Positions 52,411-63,410 of a DNA stretch of 64,000 nucleotides are shown one piece after another (positions within the stretch are counted from its first letter, which is position 1; every line of letters starts with the position of its first letter). A program made the translations under genes and the position numbers. The stretch spans positions 83,821,960 through 83,885,959 of the forward strand of contig OX377206.1 in NCBI GenBank assembly GCA_947396885.1. Reading direction: 5' to 3'. A model generated the notes under the pieces. The model made no database searches. It was not told the DNA's origin and saw only the letters and a list, made by a program, of their open reading frames with translations. The DNA is from Heligmosomoides polygyrus polygyrus (taxonomy: Eukaryota > Nematoda > Chromadorea > Rhabditida > Heligmosomidae).

Positions 52411-53837
52411 TCGATAAAGTCGAATTCGTTTACCTACATCTGTGGATTCACTACCGCAACAAACCCCTCACAACTACACCGTGGCAAAAATCGACGCATT
52501 TATGGAACCGATTCAGCCTAGTCGCGTCAGTGCTGGGGATAAACATTTCCTCATCAACAACGACATAAGACTGTCAGTCAGTATGAATGCGACATATATG
52601 CAGCCGCATATACTGCTGAGATGTGCTGTCGTCTTCACGTTACTAGACAACGATAAGAACCCTGACACTTCCATTCGGACTAAATCACACCGTCTAAGCT
52701 AGGATATCATATCTCGTTATCGGTAGATTAAGTCCATTGAAAACCTCCAGAGGAACATCACTTGATGCGGCGACTACTTCATTCGAAAACGTCGCGGAAA
52801 ACAACGAAACGACTAAGTGAAACCAGTACAAACAATCAATTCAATTGAGAAAATCGACTAAAATGCATTCCAATCTTCTGGAAAGTCGAACGAAGAATCG
52901 TAGAAGTAATTCTACGCATTTGAATCCACTGGGAAACACGAATTTTTCAAGCAATATCATGATGTATTCATAACACAACTAGCTCAAGGATTCATTGAAA
53001 AACTGGACATCAACGCTCCACCAGACGCCTTCTTTCCTGTAGTGCAACCTGACCTTGAAAATAACTTCGTACCTAGGCTCCCACCGCGTCCCTAAGCTCT
53101 GATATACCTATCCCAGCCAATACAACCCCATGCACCTCTAATAAACCCTTCCCAACCAATTCAACTCCACCCTCTCGCGGAGGGATCTCCTTCTTCACTG
53201 ATCAAGCGATCTTTCTCTCAACCACTGATTAGAAGAAAGTCGAATAGTTTTACTTCATCTCCAACACATCCGTTTTTCTATTACGAAAAGCAGTCCCTAT
53301 CGTTCCAACCCGCCGATATCCTTAAAACATCGTTATACCAACCCTCCGTTCCAGGAAATCCAGCCCTGGTAACTGGTAACTCTCCACGCCAACCTCCAAA
53401 CAGTGCACAAATATAATCTGCTGTCCTAATTTCTTCGAGCTCTGTACCTTCAAAGCTCTTGGATTGGGGACGATTCAACAATCTCAAAAAGTCCATAACA
53501 ACAGTTGCCTACATTGTGACTATGATAAAGCACAGAAACACCGCTCTACATAAGAGACTAGAAGAAACGAGGAATCTAGAGCTACGCCATGTAACTTCTG
53601 TGCACTCCATAAAGACAGTCAAACAAGAAGTTCTCATAGATCCTGTAAGAAACCGCCTCATACCAATAGAACTGGAAGAGGACAACAGCAAACTGATGAC
53701 AGCGGAGATCAAGAGAATTCAGGCTGCAATGAAGCAGTACCTCTCTGCAACCTGCGACATACCAGCAAAGAACCTCGAGAACATCGCCCGCGGCCAGAGT
53801 ATAGAGAATCTGCGATCTCTATTTGTTTAATATGACC
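52411..53837 (+). pseudogene. Residual BEL/Pao pol region
   Basis: About 52920-53040 preserves a segment like the start of a BEL RT (HDVFITQLAQGFIEK). 53459-53830 is an open frame of 123 codons resembling the linker before integrase (RFNNLKKSITTVAYIV, then an acidic helix near the end). The RT catalytic motif, RNase H and integrase core are absent, so a large deletion is inferred. Confidence 0.6.
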
Positions 53838-54028
53838 TGTGTTGTATCAGAATCGCAGCTGTCCATGCATCACATGGTATACATAGCGCTACTGGATTCA
53901 TTCTTCTTCATTCTTCTTATTCTGCTCTTCCACTGTTCCTATGAAATAAAGAAGTGGCGGATTGGTTGAACACAGCAAGACAAAAGACCCACGTGGCAAT
54001 GGTTTGGTTTCCGCTTATCGGATCCCGC
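53838..54028 (+). repeat. Right long terminal repeat of the BEL/Pao element
   Basis: Partner of 50767-50956. It contains AATAAA at about 53945, a plausible polyadenylation signal. Confidence 0.85.
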
Positions 54029-54115
54029 AAAGATAGAAGGCTTGGCCTGGGCTTGTAGTCCGAATCAAGCCAAGTGCATCGGGTGCACACGACAGCTGGC
54101 GCCTCCGACTGCACT
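54029..54115 (-). mobile_element. SINE S1 5' part, distal half of the split copy
   Basis: GATAGAAGGCTTGGCCTGGG, then ATCGGGTGCACACGACAGC and GGCGCCTCCGACTGCAC continue the SINE interrupted at 50766. Confidence 0.8.
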
Positions 54116-54540
54116 AACACGAGGTCGCATAAGAGAAGTACGCATTCTGTTTCCTCTTACGTAGAATTAGTATGTACGGCTAGTCGAGAAAAGAGATTGT
54201 TTGATGCCGAATATTATCCTTTAGCACTTCTATGTTCACCACACATGCCATGGAGACTTTCAGCATTCTTGGTAACATATGGTATATCTACTGAAGGCTC
54301 TAGCCTTACTTAAAAAACAAAAAGCAACAAGAACAGAAACAATAACATCTATGAAGACACAAAAAGTTCTTCTATCCCACTCTTTGACTGGAATATCCTT
54401 TTTCACTACCATTCCGCGTCCTAGATTACCGCGTAATAGGAATCGATGCAACATCGTATTTTTTACATCGGAAGCCTAAGGTTTTCCAACATTTTTATAA
54501 TTCAGCGTGTATTCTTATAAAATACTACCACAAGCCATGT
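54116..54540. other. Intergenic sequence, nothing recognised
   Basis: A minus frame (54454-54260) and a plus frame (54279-54479) overlap; neither is recognised. It could include the unrecognised 5' part of the PLE downstream. Confidence 0.4.
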
Positions 54541-54549
54541 GTAGCACCA

Positions 54550-56230
54550 TCGTTAGTGATAAGGGTGGAAAGTTTGTAGTTATGCCACAGTCCTTGGATC
54601 GCGAGATTACATAGCTCCACCGGATCTGTCGATCTACCGACACACCGCTGCGGATGAATTTTGGTCACAATCCCGGCGCCTTAACAACGCTTGGATGACG
54701 CAGGCGCTTCAGCAGGAGTTGACAGAAAACTCCCCAGTAGACTCAAACTGGAAAATCCAACCAGCTCATTTTCTATAGCCTGCTTAAATTCCACAAACTT
54801 GCTCCGCAAGATATACTGACGATGTCACCGGAAAAATTCAAAATAAGACCTATCAGAAGTTGCGTGGGAGGACCAACCGACAGAATATCCTGGTTTTCTG
54901 AACAGAATTGCGAGCCAGTTGTTGACCACAGTTCCCTCGCACCTGACTAACTCCTTGACTGTCTACACAGTAGACATGTTGAAAAAGAATGTGTAGTAGA
55001 GTCCTTTGATGTGACTTCGCTATACACAAGCGTTCAAAACGAGGATGCCTTTCAGGCGCTACCAGAAATGCCTAATCGACATCACAGCAGTATTAATAAC
55101 TTTGGACTTAGCCAAGGTATGCATCATGATTCTAACTAAGGAGTGGTTAAGTTGTAATATCTTCAAATGGTCAGGTAGATATTTTTCACAAATACGAGGG
55201 TTACCTGTGGGCCAGCGTCTTGCTCCAGTTTTGCCGTTCGCTTTATGAGCAAAATAGAACAACCAGTTCTAGAACGTTTTTCCCTAATGCAGATACACTG
55301 GCGATTGTTTTATTATAACGTCATCACAGTTCGAAATGGATGAGTGCTTCAGTCTACTGAATCGCAGTACATTAAGGTTACGAGGGAACTCCTAAAAACG
55401 GTTGGCTACCTTACTTAAACACGCAAATTAAAACATCGGGTGAGGTAGTACCGCAAAGAAAAGTGTAAGAATATTTTGGTTCATGCATCTTCTGCACATC
55501 CTACAGCTGTTAAACGCGCAGTTGTAGGGAACATGTTCAGAACTGCACGTGACGTTTGCACAGCTCGGAAGAGCGATAAGAGTCATTGACGCTAGCCTCA
55601 AGGAACGCTTGTCAACATGGCTCTGCGGTACCACAGCACCACCAAAGGGTCCGCCCTGTGCAACGCAATATACCACGCCGAGACCGTATATCCCTTCGTC
55701 TTCCTTTCATTTCTGATAATATCACTTCTGCCATACAACGGAGCATAACTCGGGCTCAGCTAGAAGATGATGTTGTGCTTGTTAACATCCCGAATGACAA
55801 CATCAAGAAGCAGCTAGTCCGAAATAGGTTCTACGATAGCGAGTGTATATCAGAAGACTGTGCAGTAGGTCCCCAGAATAAGTTGGGAGATTGCGCCAAA
55901 GTTGGTGCAGTGTATCAACTTGAATGTGGGACTGGCAGTCAAATATACATCGGAGAATCTAAAGCTGTCAATTCGCATTTAAGAACGCTTGGCTAGTAAA
56001 AGGCGTGGTATTTTATAGAGTCCGTAAGGCAAGGGTTGAAGGGCATGGAGGAACCGACTTTGATGTTGAGTGCATGGTTTCTGACGTATGAGGCCAACAT
56101 TTCGTCTAGGAAAGCGCTGGAAGCATTCTGCATTTCCGCAAGGGATCCAGCACTGAATGGTCAAAATGGGTGTCCCTTGATAACCAGTGACTTCTTGCCA
56201 TTCCTTTCGCATTGTGAGCTATAGAACGAC
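54550..56230 (+). pseudogene. Penelope-like element relic 2 (RT plus GIY-YIG)
   Basis: In plus-strand frames: an N-terminal PLE block SDKGGKFVVMPQSL near 54565, GGPTDRISW near 54870, SFDVTSLYTSVQNEDAF near 55005-55055 (catalytic Asp block), RGLPVGQRLAPVL near 55200, a damaged YIDD block near 55315, and a thumb block KCKNILVHASSAHPTAVKRA near 55450. The GIY-YIG domain follows: GAVYQLECGTGSQIYIGES near 55905-55960, then a C-terminal tail to about 56215. Each block is in a shifted frame, so it is dead. RT followed by a GIY-YIG endonuclease defines the endonuclease-bearing PLE group. Relic 1 matches it from the thumb onward. Confidence 0.85.
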
Positions 56231-56254
56231 CGGTGATGGCATGTGAGTCCTTAA

Positions 56255-56573
56255 CACATTCGCGACGAGAGCGCTCTCGCGCACAATGCGCGCGACGGCC
56301 CGCTGCCTTGTTGGCGCGCGCGGGTGTCCACTCATTTGTGTGGACATCGTCCCTCGCGAGAGTTACTTTCTGTAAGTAAATTTTAATCGATCTTTGGAAG
56401 AAGATCTGAACATTGGTTTGTTACTACAATTTGGGAATTTGAAAAGAAAATCGAACAAAAACATCAAAAAAGAAAGTTCTTTCCAAGAATTCCCGTCCAC
56501 ACATATGAGTGGACACCGTCCATCGCGCCCTCTTCGCTGTCCACTCATATGTGTGGACACCGTCGCGAATGAG
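56255..56573. mobile_element. piggyBac-type MITE with TTAA flanks
   Basis: TTAA at 56251-56254 and 56574-56577. The terminal repeats are CACATTCGCGACG and CGTCGCGAATGAG. Subterminal palindromes of the form GTCCACACATATGAGTGGAC recur in both orientations near 56500-56560, and a related copy lies near 56330. TTAA duplication is the hallmark of piggyBac transposases. 319 bp, non-coding. Confidence 0.85.
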
Positions 56574-56577
56574 TTAA

Positions 56578-57016
56578 GAATGACACTGGTATACTCAGTA
56601 CAGTAAGTACGGAATGACACAGTGTATGTCTTATTCATCACTCCGCTACTAACGACAGAGGTAGCGACGTCGCTCCGCGTCAACAGCGAATCAGCGAGTG
56701 AGTTTATTTTTCATGCAATGAGGCTTTTTGTTGTGGCACCTAGGCCGATATAGGAAAGGGGGAGGGTAAGACGCTTGGTTGTGCAAATGCAAATCTAAAG
56801 TCTTGAACCACTTTTAGGCCTCTGAAGACGACGAGCAGGTCGAAACGTTAGCCCGCTCAACAAACTGATCCACCCACAACCTCGTTTGACACAGCAGTAT
56901 TAACACACTAGAGTTAGAAATTTTGTAGAAAAGTCAGAACCATGAAGTATAGGGAAGTCGTCAAGATATGGAGGGCATTGACGAGAATTGACGAGAACGA
57001 ACGATGAAAGAAATAA
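56578..57016. other. Intergenic, probably PLE terminal sequence in part
   Basis: Lies downstream of PLE relic 2 and contains the hammerhead-like motif at 56817. No other feature is recognised. Confidence 0.4.
56817..56853 (+). ncRNA. Hammerhead-ribozyme-like motif
   Basis: GGC (56817-56819) pairs with GCC (56851-56853). CTGAAGA at 56822-56828, a short stem II GAC with GTC, GAAAC at 56842-56846 and GTT follow. It lies about 600 bp downstream of PLE relic 2 in the same orientation, with a MITE inserted between. As at 27610, one extra nucleotide precedes stem II. Confidence 0.4.
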
Positions 57017-57284
57017 TGGGTAAAATCGGCGTCCATCAATCCCTTTGCGGGATGGGCAACGCATTCTGTTTCTACGGTTTATAGTGAAGGCAACTCGAAT
57101 GCGTATTTGGCCAATAGGAGTGTGACAGCGCAGTCGACGGTGCCGACTCTGGCGAGTTCCCGATTCCAGGTTCCTGTTTCGGATTTCCTGCCTGCCAACC
57201 AAGCATTCCATCCCTCCAGGCTCGGTGAATTGGTCCCGTACTCGCCTGGGAAGAACAAAACACTGAGCTGTGCACGATGGCTGA
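57017..57284. mobile_element. SINE S1 copy with inverted 5' half
   Basis: 57017-57112 is the 3' half in minus orientation, tail first (GGGTAAAATCGGCGTCC). From 57116 the 5' half follows in plus orientation (GTGACAGCGCAGTCGACGG to CACTGAGCTG). The two halves meet at adjacent positions of the SINE with loss of about 15-20 bases. This is the pattern left by twin priming during LINE-driven insertion. Confidence 0.85.
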
Positions 57285-58279
57285 GTGTGCTCACGGAGAC
57301 GGTGATAAACGGTAAATCTGACTCAACTAAACTTGACTCCGGGGAGGGGGGCTAGAAATCTACTTCGAGTTTCTCAAATAGATCCCAGTAGATGGTTCAT
57401 CTCCGTTTTCCGCTTTGTGCGAAAGCGAGTAGGTCTTCCTGCCTATTATTGTTGTCGCAGAATTTCACCTTGAGCTGTGGAAGGAAAAGAAAAAACTCGT
57501 GGAAAAAGGAAGACAGTAGAAACGTCTTCAGTTGCTCCATAAAGCACGCTTTTCCTTCTGATTCCCTCATGCCGTAGATAGCGCTGTCAAACGAGGAGCG
57601 GACTCTCGCGTGCACCTCCAGTCAAAACTCAAGGTTCGTGTTCGGCTCAAGCCTAACTAATCTTTCATTCCTCCTAGGCTGGTATACTGCGGCCAGACAC
57701 TGCGGTCTCTGGGAAGGTGGGGAGCCGACCGATATCAATGTTCCATGTCAGTTAGTGTACGGTTAATAATCAAATTGTTAAATCGCTGTAAGTCCGCTAT
57801 TGTTCCATCTCCAAACCTTTTGCATGTTAAATTCTAACCACCACATGGCAGTGCCAGACGTCAGTTTGTCGTTATCGGCCCGCACTGAAGTGATACGGTT
57901 TTTTGCAATTTTTGACCTACCCAAGTGTCCGCAGGAAATTTGAAAACCGCTACGGTGCTTCTCTTACAGTTCCCTACGAGCCTCAGTAGGCCACTTTTAA
58001 AATTGCCACGGGACGCTCATTGACCTCCCTTGTAAGAATCGGGTAGGCCGAAGGCCTTACTACTAGCAATGTTTTATCACCAAGGAGCGCCGATGGTGTA
58101 AGATGTAGCATCCTGTCCGGGCGGAATCAGATATTGCGTTTTCTAGTTCAACCTGAAGGGGAAGTTTTGATCGCAAGAAGGCATGCTGCAGTAGTGCATG
58201 ACCTCTGTACCAGCCATTTCAGAGAGCAGCAAATGTGCAAAATGTTTTTTTTTTGCTTTTCAAGCTATAGCACTTCCAC
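57285..58279. other. Intergenic sequence with a decayed SINE
   Basis: 57596-57720 shows scattered SINE S1 matches (TCTCGCGTGCACC, CTTTCATTCCTCC). Otherwise no feature is recognised. Confidence 0.4.
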
Positions 58280-58551
58280 GGGCGTATGGTAGCACAGTCG
58301 AGGAAAGCGACAGTTATGGCTTGCACCCTCTGTGGACGTTCCTGAGGCGGATCCCACCAAGGCCAACCCTTCATTCTATTCTTGACCTGGTGAGAGACGT
58401 GCCTGCGAAAGACGGGACACTAAATTTTCCATTGGCCGGACATCGCAAGCCATTATGCTGACCAAATACGTATCCAAATTGCTTTATCCGCATCCCGTAG
58501 AAGTAGAACGCATGGTGGATCTTAACAAGGAATTTCCACATTTTTATCCTT
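58280..58551 (+). mobile_element. SINE S1 copy, diverged
   Basis: Head GGCGTATGGTAGCACAGTCG with A-box form GTAGCACAGTCG. Later blocks are GGCCGGACATCGCAAGCC and TCCCGTAGAAGTAGAACGC. Confidence 0.75.
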
Positions 58552-58903
58552 AAAACCACTTTGCGGTAGTTAGAAGGAACGACGTTCATGGTCGCATCAA
58601 CGCACCAACAGTACTAGCTATTTCTGGGACATCCTGTTGTTTGCCCTACAAGACAATAACGACAGCATCTCTCTCGGTCTTTGGGCGGAGAAAGCACAAA
58701 GGCATGTTTTTCAGGCGCATTTCGGTAATGCTGTTGAAATTGAGTGTTACGGAAAATGAATCAGATATTTTGACTTAGCAACGAGCTAGCTGCAAAAAAA
58801 AAATTGAGAACGCCCAGTGAATTTTAAGAAATTATTGCAGTCTGCTCAGCGTGGCGCGGGAGTGCTTTCCTCGCGTATGGTAATTATGCCCAAAGGGGTA
58901 CAT

Positions 58904-60078
58904 CAGGGATGAGCGGATAATAAAATTTTGAAACCCGGATAACGGATAACGGGTAATTTTGCCCAAAAATGGCCGGATAACGTTAAAACGGATAACGAAC
59001 AAACAACAAATTTTAAAACTACTTTTAAACCATTCTATCTTCAACGGTAGGTCGGTAAATATAACACTGTCCATGTCACTTGTCAAATAAGCGCCACTGT
59101 TAACATTCTTATTGGTGTTTTTTTCTTCAAAGCACGTGGCAGTGCATCCGGATGTGCCGCCTATCGCATGCTCTCCGACTCAATGTTCTTGGTTCGGATT
59201 TCTCCTCCAGGTCAACCAAGCCTTCCATCTTTTCGGGCTAGATGTATCGGTACCAGGCTTGTGCGGGCAGGATAATGCGCTGAATTGTCCATCGGCTGAC
59301 CACCGCAAGTCATTGTATTAGCCAAATACGCATTCAAAGTGCCTCCAGCATATCACGTAAGAGTAGAATGCGTGTCGCATCCGGCACTACCGTCGTCTAA
59401 TATTCTTTATTCATGTTTGTCAGCTGCAGTGAAGTCACTATGGCAATTTCTGGACTTGGGTGGGGCAGAGGCCGCACAAACGTCCATACGAATCACTTCG
59501 TTAAAAAGAGTCGCTCTTTGTTTGCTTTCCAATCAAATTTAACGCTAATTCTTGCTCAGATCGAATTAAACTCTGTAATGCTTTAAAAAGGGCAAACTGT
59601 AAATTGCTGCTATTGCCGAAGATAGTTTCAAAGAGTGCGAAAAGGTCATGTATATGCGGAGTATTTGGCGCATCCTTAAAACGGAGTTTCTCCACTGATG
59701 ATTTTTTTCCAGATCGCACATTATGCTAGAAGGAATTTTGATGAAAACCCCACGAATATGTAGAAATGAGTAAGGCAGTGTTCAACATTTTAAAACGCGC
59801 TATGAGCAATTAGATAGTTTAGTCTAATTATAGCATCGAGAACTCTGAGAAGGCGCCGACCTGGCATTGCAAGCGTATCTTGACTGGCGGGGGAAAAAAC
59901 AAAAGACGATTTTGCCTAAATTGTCCTTATATTCAACTAGGTATTCATAAGCTTACCAAATTTTGTTGTTTGTTATCCGGCGAAAAAACTCCGGATAACG
60001 AACAAAAAGACGGATAGAACAAAACCCGCTAGAAACCGGATAACGGGTAACGGATGACGGTTAATCCGCTCATACCTG
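58904..60078. mobile_element. hAT-like non-autonomous element with CGGATAACG repeats
   Basis: The left end CAGGGATGAGCGGATAA and the inverse of the right end (CAGGTATGAGCGGATTAA) match. Both arms carry many CGGATAACG/CCGGATAACGGG subterminal repeats. Flanks GGGTACAT (58896-58903) and GGGTATAT (60079-60086) give an 8-bp duplication with one mismatch. The ends resemble those of the element at 40688. A SINE sits inside. A minus frame at 59719-59501 is not recognised as a transposase. Confidence 0.87.
59132..59412 (+). mobile_element. SINE S1 copy nested in the hAT-like element
   Basis: Central block TTCTTGGTTCGGATTTCTCC, then GACCACCGCAAGTCATTGTA and a short TATTCTTTATTC tail. The head is diverged. 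Confidence 0.75.
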
Positions 60079-60086
60079 GGGTATAT

Positions 60087-60552
60087 GCTCATAATCGAAC
60101 GAAGAATTGGAACTGCTTATTTGTTTATTACATAGATAAGCCTATTTGTTATGGTGGTTTCAATAATCGCAACAATTCTGCAACAACTAAGATGCAACTA
60201 CACAAACATTAACATAGTTGCACAAAAAAAATCAAGATTAAATTTACATGAATGTCAGACACCTGTTTATAAAATCTCTGAATTTTACAGTTTTTGAATT
60301 TTGGAGACATGTTCTATGCTCTTCTTAATTTTTCAAGCTCGATCTCGACCTTAATGGTAAGAAATCTTTGCATGGATCTTCCAATACCCAATTTATTACT
60401 TCCTTGCGTTTGACGTTCTCAGGTGAAGTGTGACTTCATTCCTAATTGACCAGAAAAAGTTTTGTATGGAATGATGAGGCCAAACTTATTCGTTGCGAAA
60501 GCTATGCCCTCAATACCTAGGCTGAAATTCCGAGCCTTGCTGCAGGGAATTC
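60087..60552. other. Intergenic sequence, nothing recognised
   Basis: Apart from a TTTATT tract near 60118 and the 8-bp flank GGGAATTC at 60545-60552, nothing is identified. Confidence 0.4.
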
Positions 60553-60948
60553 GGATCTATCCTGGTTGCGGGGGGGGCACGTAAATAAAAATTATGCAGC
60601 GTATTGACTTAGGGTTTACGGAGCGACTTCTATAGAACAAAATAGAACCTCAGCTAAAAATAATAAAGAAAACAAAAAAATGCACTCGGTTTCGGCACAG
60701 TTGTAAATAGACAAAGCTATGTGTAGATTATGGTGGATCCGGGTTCGAACATGTCAGGCGGCGGTCGGCCGTATTTGAATGCGCTTTGCCAGCCGGGACG
60801 CCTTTAAATCGCGGCGATTTTGTGTTTCTTGTTTGTTTATTCGTTTGTTTTCATTTTTGGTTTCTGTTTTGTCATACTGACGTGGCTCCGTGAGTCCCAA
60901 GGTCAATTGGTTCCATAATTTTTAGTTATGTGCCACAAGGATAGATCA
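60553..60948. mobile_element. hAT-type MITE family M2, copy 2, opposite orientation
   Basis: Begins GGATCTATCCTGG and ends GGATAGATCA. Flanks GGGAATTC and GCGAATTC (60949-60956) form an 8-bp duplication with one mismatch. Internal blocks match the copy at 50084 in inverse orientation. Confidence 0.88.
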
Positions 60949-60956
60949 GCGAATTC

Positions 60957-61682
60957 TGTCATAACAAAATTTGCAATCGTCGCGAAAATTCTACAGGTGG
61001 AACTGTTTTGCGCTCTCTGTAAGGGTTCATAGCACGCATCTTGTACTGCTCTAAACAACCGTCTCAAATTCAAATGGTAGTTCGGTGTCCACATCTTGCT
61101 TGCTTTCAAAAGAACCTCAATGATTTCTAGTTGCAAGAGTTCTGAAGATCTTGTGGTTTAAATCTAGGCTTATTGCTTGCTTTACAGGAGTCACAATAGT
61201 TTTTGTATCCCCTATAAACCTGAAAAATGATGACTGCTGGCAGGCTGTATGGGAACCTCAGGACTAAGGCTACCGTCGTACCTGTAGAAGCTTACTGTAT
61301 CTTAATTTTTTGCCACTGGTCTTCCAGCTTGGGGCCTCCTTATCGTTGAAAGATTTCTATAGTGAGTCCCAACCTTCGTCTTCGGAAGTCGGTCGTCTCG
61401 TCTCATTTTTGGTGGAGGCATGTATGTCAAAGATGTGAACAAATCGGACACGATGTCCATTACCTATGAGCAAGTAGTGGAATAAAAGGAACTGGTTTGT
61501 TGATAGCCGACGTAGGCCACGTTTCCGCGCGTTTCAGATGAAGATGGCAAGGATAGATAGGAGCCCGCATTGATCCTCTCCTTTCAGGTGGCAGTCGTTC
61601 CAACCTGGTGCACTGTTTCCTTGTTCAGTTCCTCAGCTGGCTTTCAGCAGAAGAATAACTGACGCTGATGCTGTTGTTTCAG
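60957..61682. other. 5' flank of the SWEET gene
   Basis: A minus frame (61136-60903, 77 codons) has no recognised family and runs into the MITE end. No promoter element was defined. The last bases (TTGTTTCAG, 61674-61682) form an acceptor directly before the SWEET ATG, suggesting a spliced leader or a 5' UTR intron. Confidence 0.45.
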
Positions 61683-62283
61683 ATGGAGATATCTCTCACC
61701 AGTCTGTTCACACTCTACACCTCTAATCTTCTATGGAGTCTATTTCTGACCTCAACTGCTTTACACGCTATCGCTCTCATTACGAGTCCGATGTTGGTAA
61801 TTGTTGAAGCACATTTTGAACTGAAGATTACCATTTCAAAGCGTGTGTATTTTTCAGGCAAGCTGTCCTGAAGTGGTATCGACGTCAGAGCAGCGACAGT
61901 GACACCTGTTTGCCATATCTTTGTGCCGTCGTCGGGTTAGATCTAACTGTTCGACCTGTCGAATTTGATGAATTTTCTCGTAATTGCAACGCTATCTATG
62001 CAGGTCTGGATTATGGCTAAGATACTCCGTGTTCATACAAGACACCAAACTAATTCTCCTTCAAACGTATGCTGTTACTATGCAAAGCTTCTTCGTGTTC
62101 GCACTGATTTTCTACCGATCCAAGAAGGTGAGCTGTAGATGAGCTGCAGCACTGAGGAGCGATTTCAATTCGGTAACCAATTGCTTGCAGAGGCGTCTTA
62201 TTCGTCTCGTCGTGGTAATTGCGACAGCGGCATTCCTAACATTTTACTACATTCAAGGCATGAGCGAGGATGATGGAAAAGAG
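61683..62283 (+). CDS. SWEET/MtN3-family sugar transporter, 5' exons
   Basis: Coding exons 61683-61792, 61858-61935, 62004-62127 and 62191-62283 join in frame into 135 codons. The first MtN3 triple-helix unit is visible. TM1 ends in ITSP (the conserved Pro), followed by MQAVLKWYRRQSSDSDT. TM2 is LPYLCAVVGSGLWLRYSVF, and TM3 runs through LILLQTYAVTMQSFFVFALI. A fourth membrane segment, RLVVVIATAAFLTFYYI, follows in the last exon. SWEETs are plasma or endomembrane uniporters for mono- and disaccharides with seven segments; TM5-7 are not found before 63.7 kb. The gene may continue past the window, with S1/S2 SINEs in the next intron, or be truncated. The first donor (AT|GTTGGT) is weak but is required to keep the frame. 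ATG directly after TTGTTTCAG fits trans-splicing. The paralogue is not assigned. Confidence 0.82.
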
Positions 62284-62423
62284 GTGAACATCGTCTACTT
62301 TAGAGGATTGCCGAATGGTTTAGAAGCTCATTTTTGTGAAATGCACAATCTTTTAACGTTACGGTCTGCCTAATATCAGCTGCTTGCTTTTACGGCATGA
62401 AGCCCACATTAAATTAGCTTTCT

Positions 62424-62562
62424 TTGGGCCTCGAGCGGCTGGTATCGAAGATTTATGCTGTTGTAACGATGCTTCGTAGCGATCAAAACTCTAGTGCCAG
62501 GCGGGACTTGAACCCGCAACTAGCGCTGACCGGGCGGGAGCGCTCTACGCCATTACGCGAGG
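62424..62562 (-). mobile_element. SINE family S2, best copy
   Basis: Minus strand: A-box TGGCGTAGAGCG, CTCCCGCCCGGTCAGCGC, B-box GGGTTCAAGTCCCGCC, then GAGTTTTGATCGCTACGAAG and TACCAGCCGCTCGAGGCCC. The tRNA-like head is about 75 bp with a 60-bp body shared with 29380-29500. Confidence 0.78.
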
Positions 62563-62705
62563 TGTGGATGTTGCATTCGACCAAACAGCGCTGGTGGTGA
62601 AAAAGGGATCCATGCCTGAAAACACGATTTTTAGCCGCCCAACGCGACACTCCTAAGTGGGCTGTTAAGTCCGATTTGAACTTTAAAAAACTTCCAATTT
62701 ATGTT

Positions 62706-63001
62706 ATAAAGGATAAAGGATAAAGGAAGGCGTTATTGAATCCCCTTTGGGATGCGCCACGCATTCTACTTCTACGGGATGTCGTGGAGGCGAGTTGAAT
62801 GCGTATTTGGTCGTACAATGACTTGTGGTAGCCAAGCGATCAACAAGTCAGTGCTTTATCCTTCCCAGACAAGTCTGGTACCAATTCACCGACCCCGGAG
62901 GGATGGAAGGCTTGGTTGGGCTGGGCGGGAAATCCCAACCATGAACCTTGTATCGGGTGCAGGCGACAGCCGGCGCTTCCTCCGACTGCGCTCCACGCGC
63001 A
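62706..63001 (-). mobile_element. SINE S1 copy with TSD
   Basis: Three GGATAAA-type units at the tail (62706-62726). TTATGTTA is present on both sides. Near-consensus throughout. Confidence 0.92.
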
Positions 63002-63410
63002 CAAGTTATGTTACACTGTACGTAAATATGTATGATTTAGAAGTGAAGATTCCTTATACAAAGGAACCCTAAATATTTTCCCAGTGAAAACAATTGTCTA
63101 TTTCTTCGATCAGATAGCCTAACTCCTTCTCGAATTAAGCATTTTCATTGATTAGCTTCGTCGAAAGGCTCTCTAATAACTGCGCAGTGGAGGCAGAAGA
63201 GGTTTATGGAGTTACAAGGGGAGTAGACGTCGTGGCTGTTGCAGCACTCGTATGTGGGTGTCGCGCTTGCCGCTGAAGTTGCAGCGACAGCCTCGCGTCT
63301 TCGTATGCTCAGTTTGCCCTCATCATAAAGTGGTCAACGGAAGACAAAAATGCATCTTAGGTGAGGAGCTCTTTCTCGATATGTAACGAGTACACTTGTG
63401 AAAGGAGAAA

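Larger units (their letters stand above)
50767..54028 (+). mobile_element. BEL/Pao LTR retrotransposon, internally deleted
   Basis: Two direct LTRs of about 190 bp enclose gag, a protease fragment and a remnant of the region between RT and integrase, all in the plus direction. 3.26 kb is well short of a complete BEL element (usually 5-7 kb): most of the RT, RNase H and integrase are missing. It sits inside a SINE S1 copy whose halves flank it. It is described only; it is clearly inactive. Confidence 0.88.

Noticed and set aside
62480..62562. Functional tRNA gene
   Set aside because: A and B boxes are present but no complete cloverleaf; a shared non-tRNA body shows it is a SINE.
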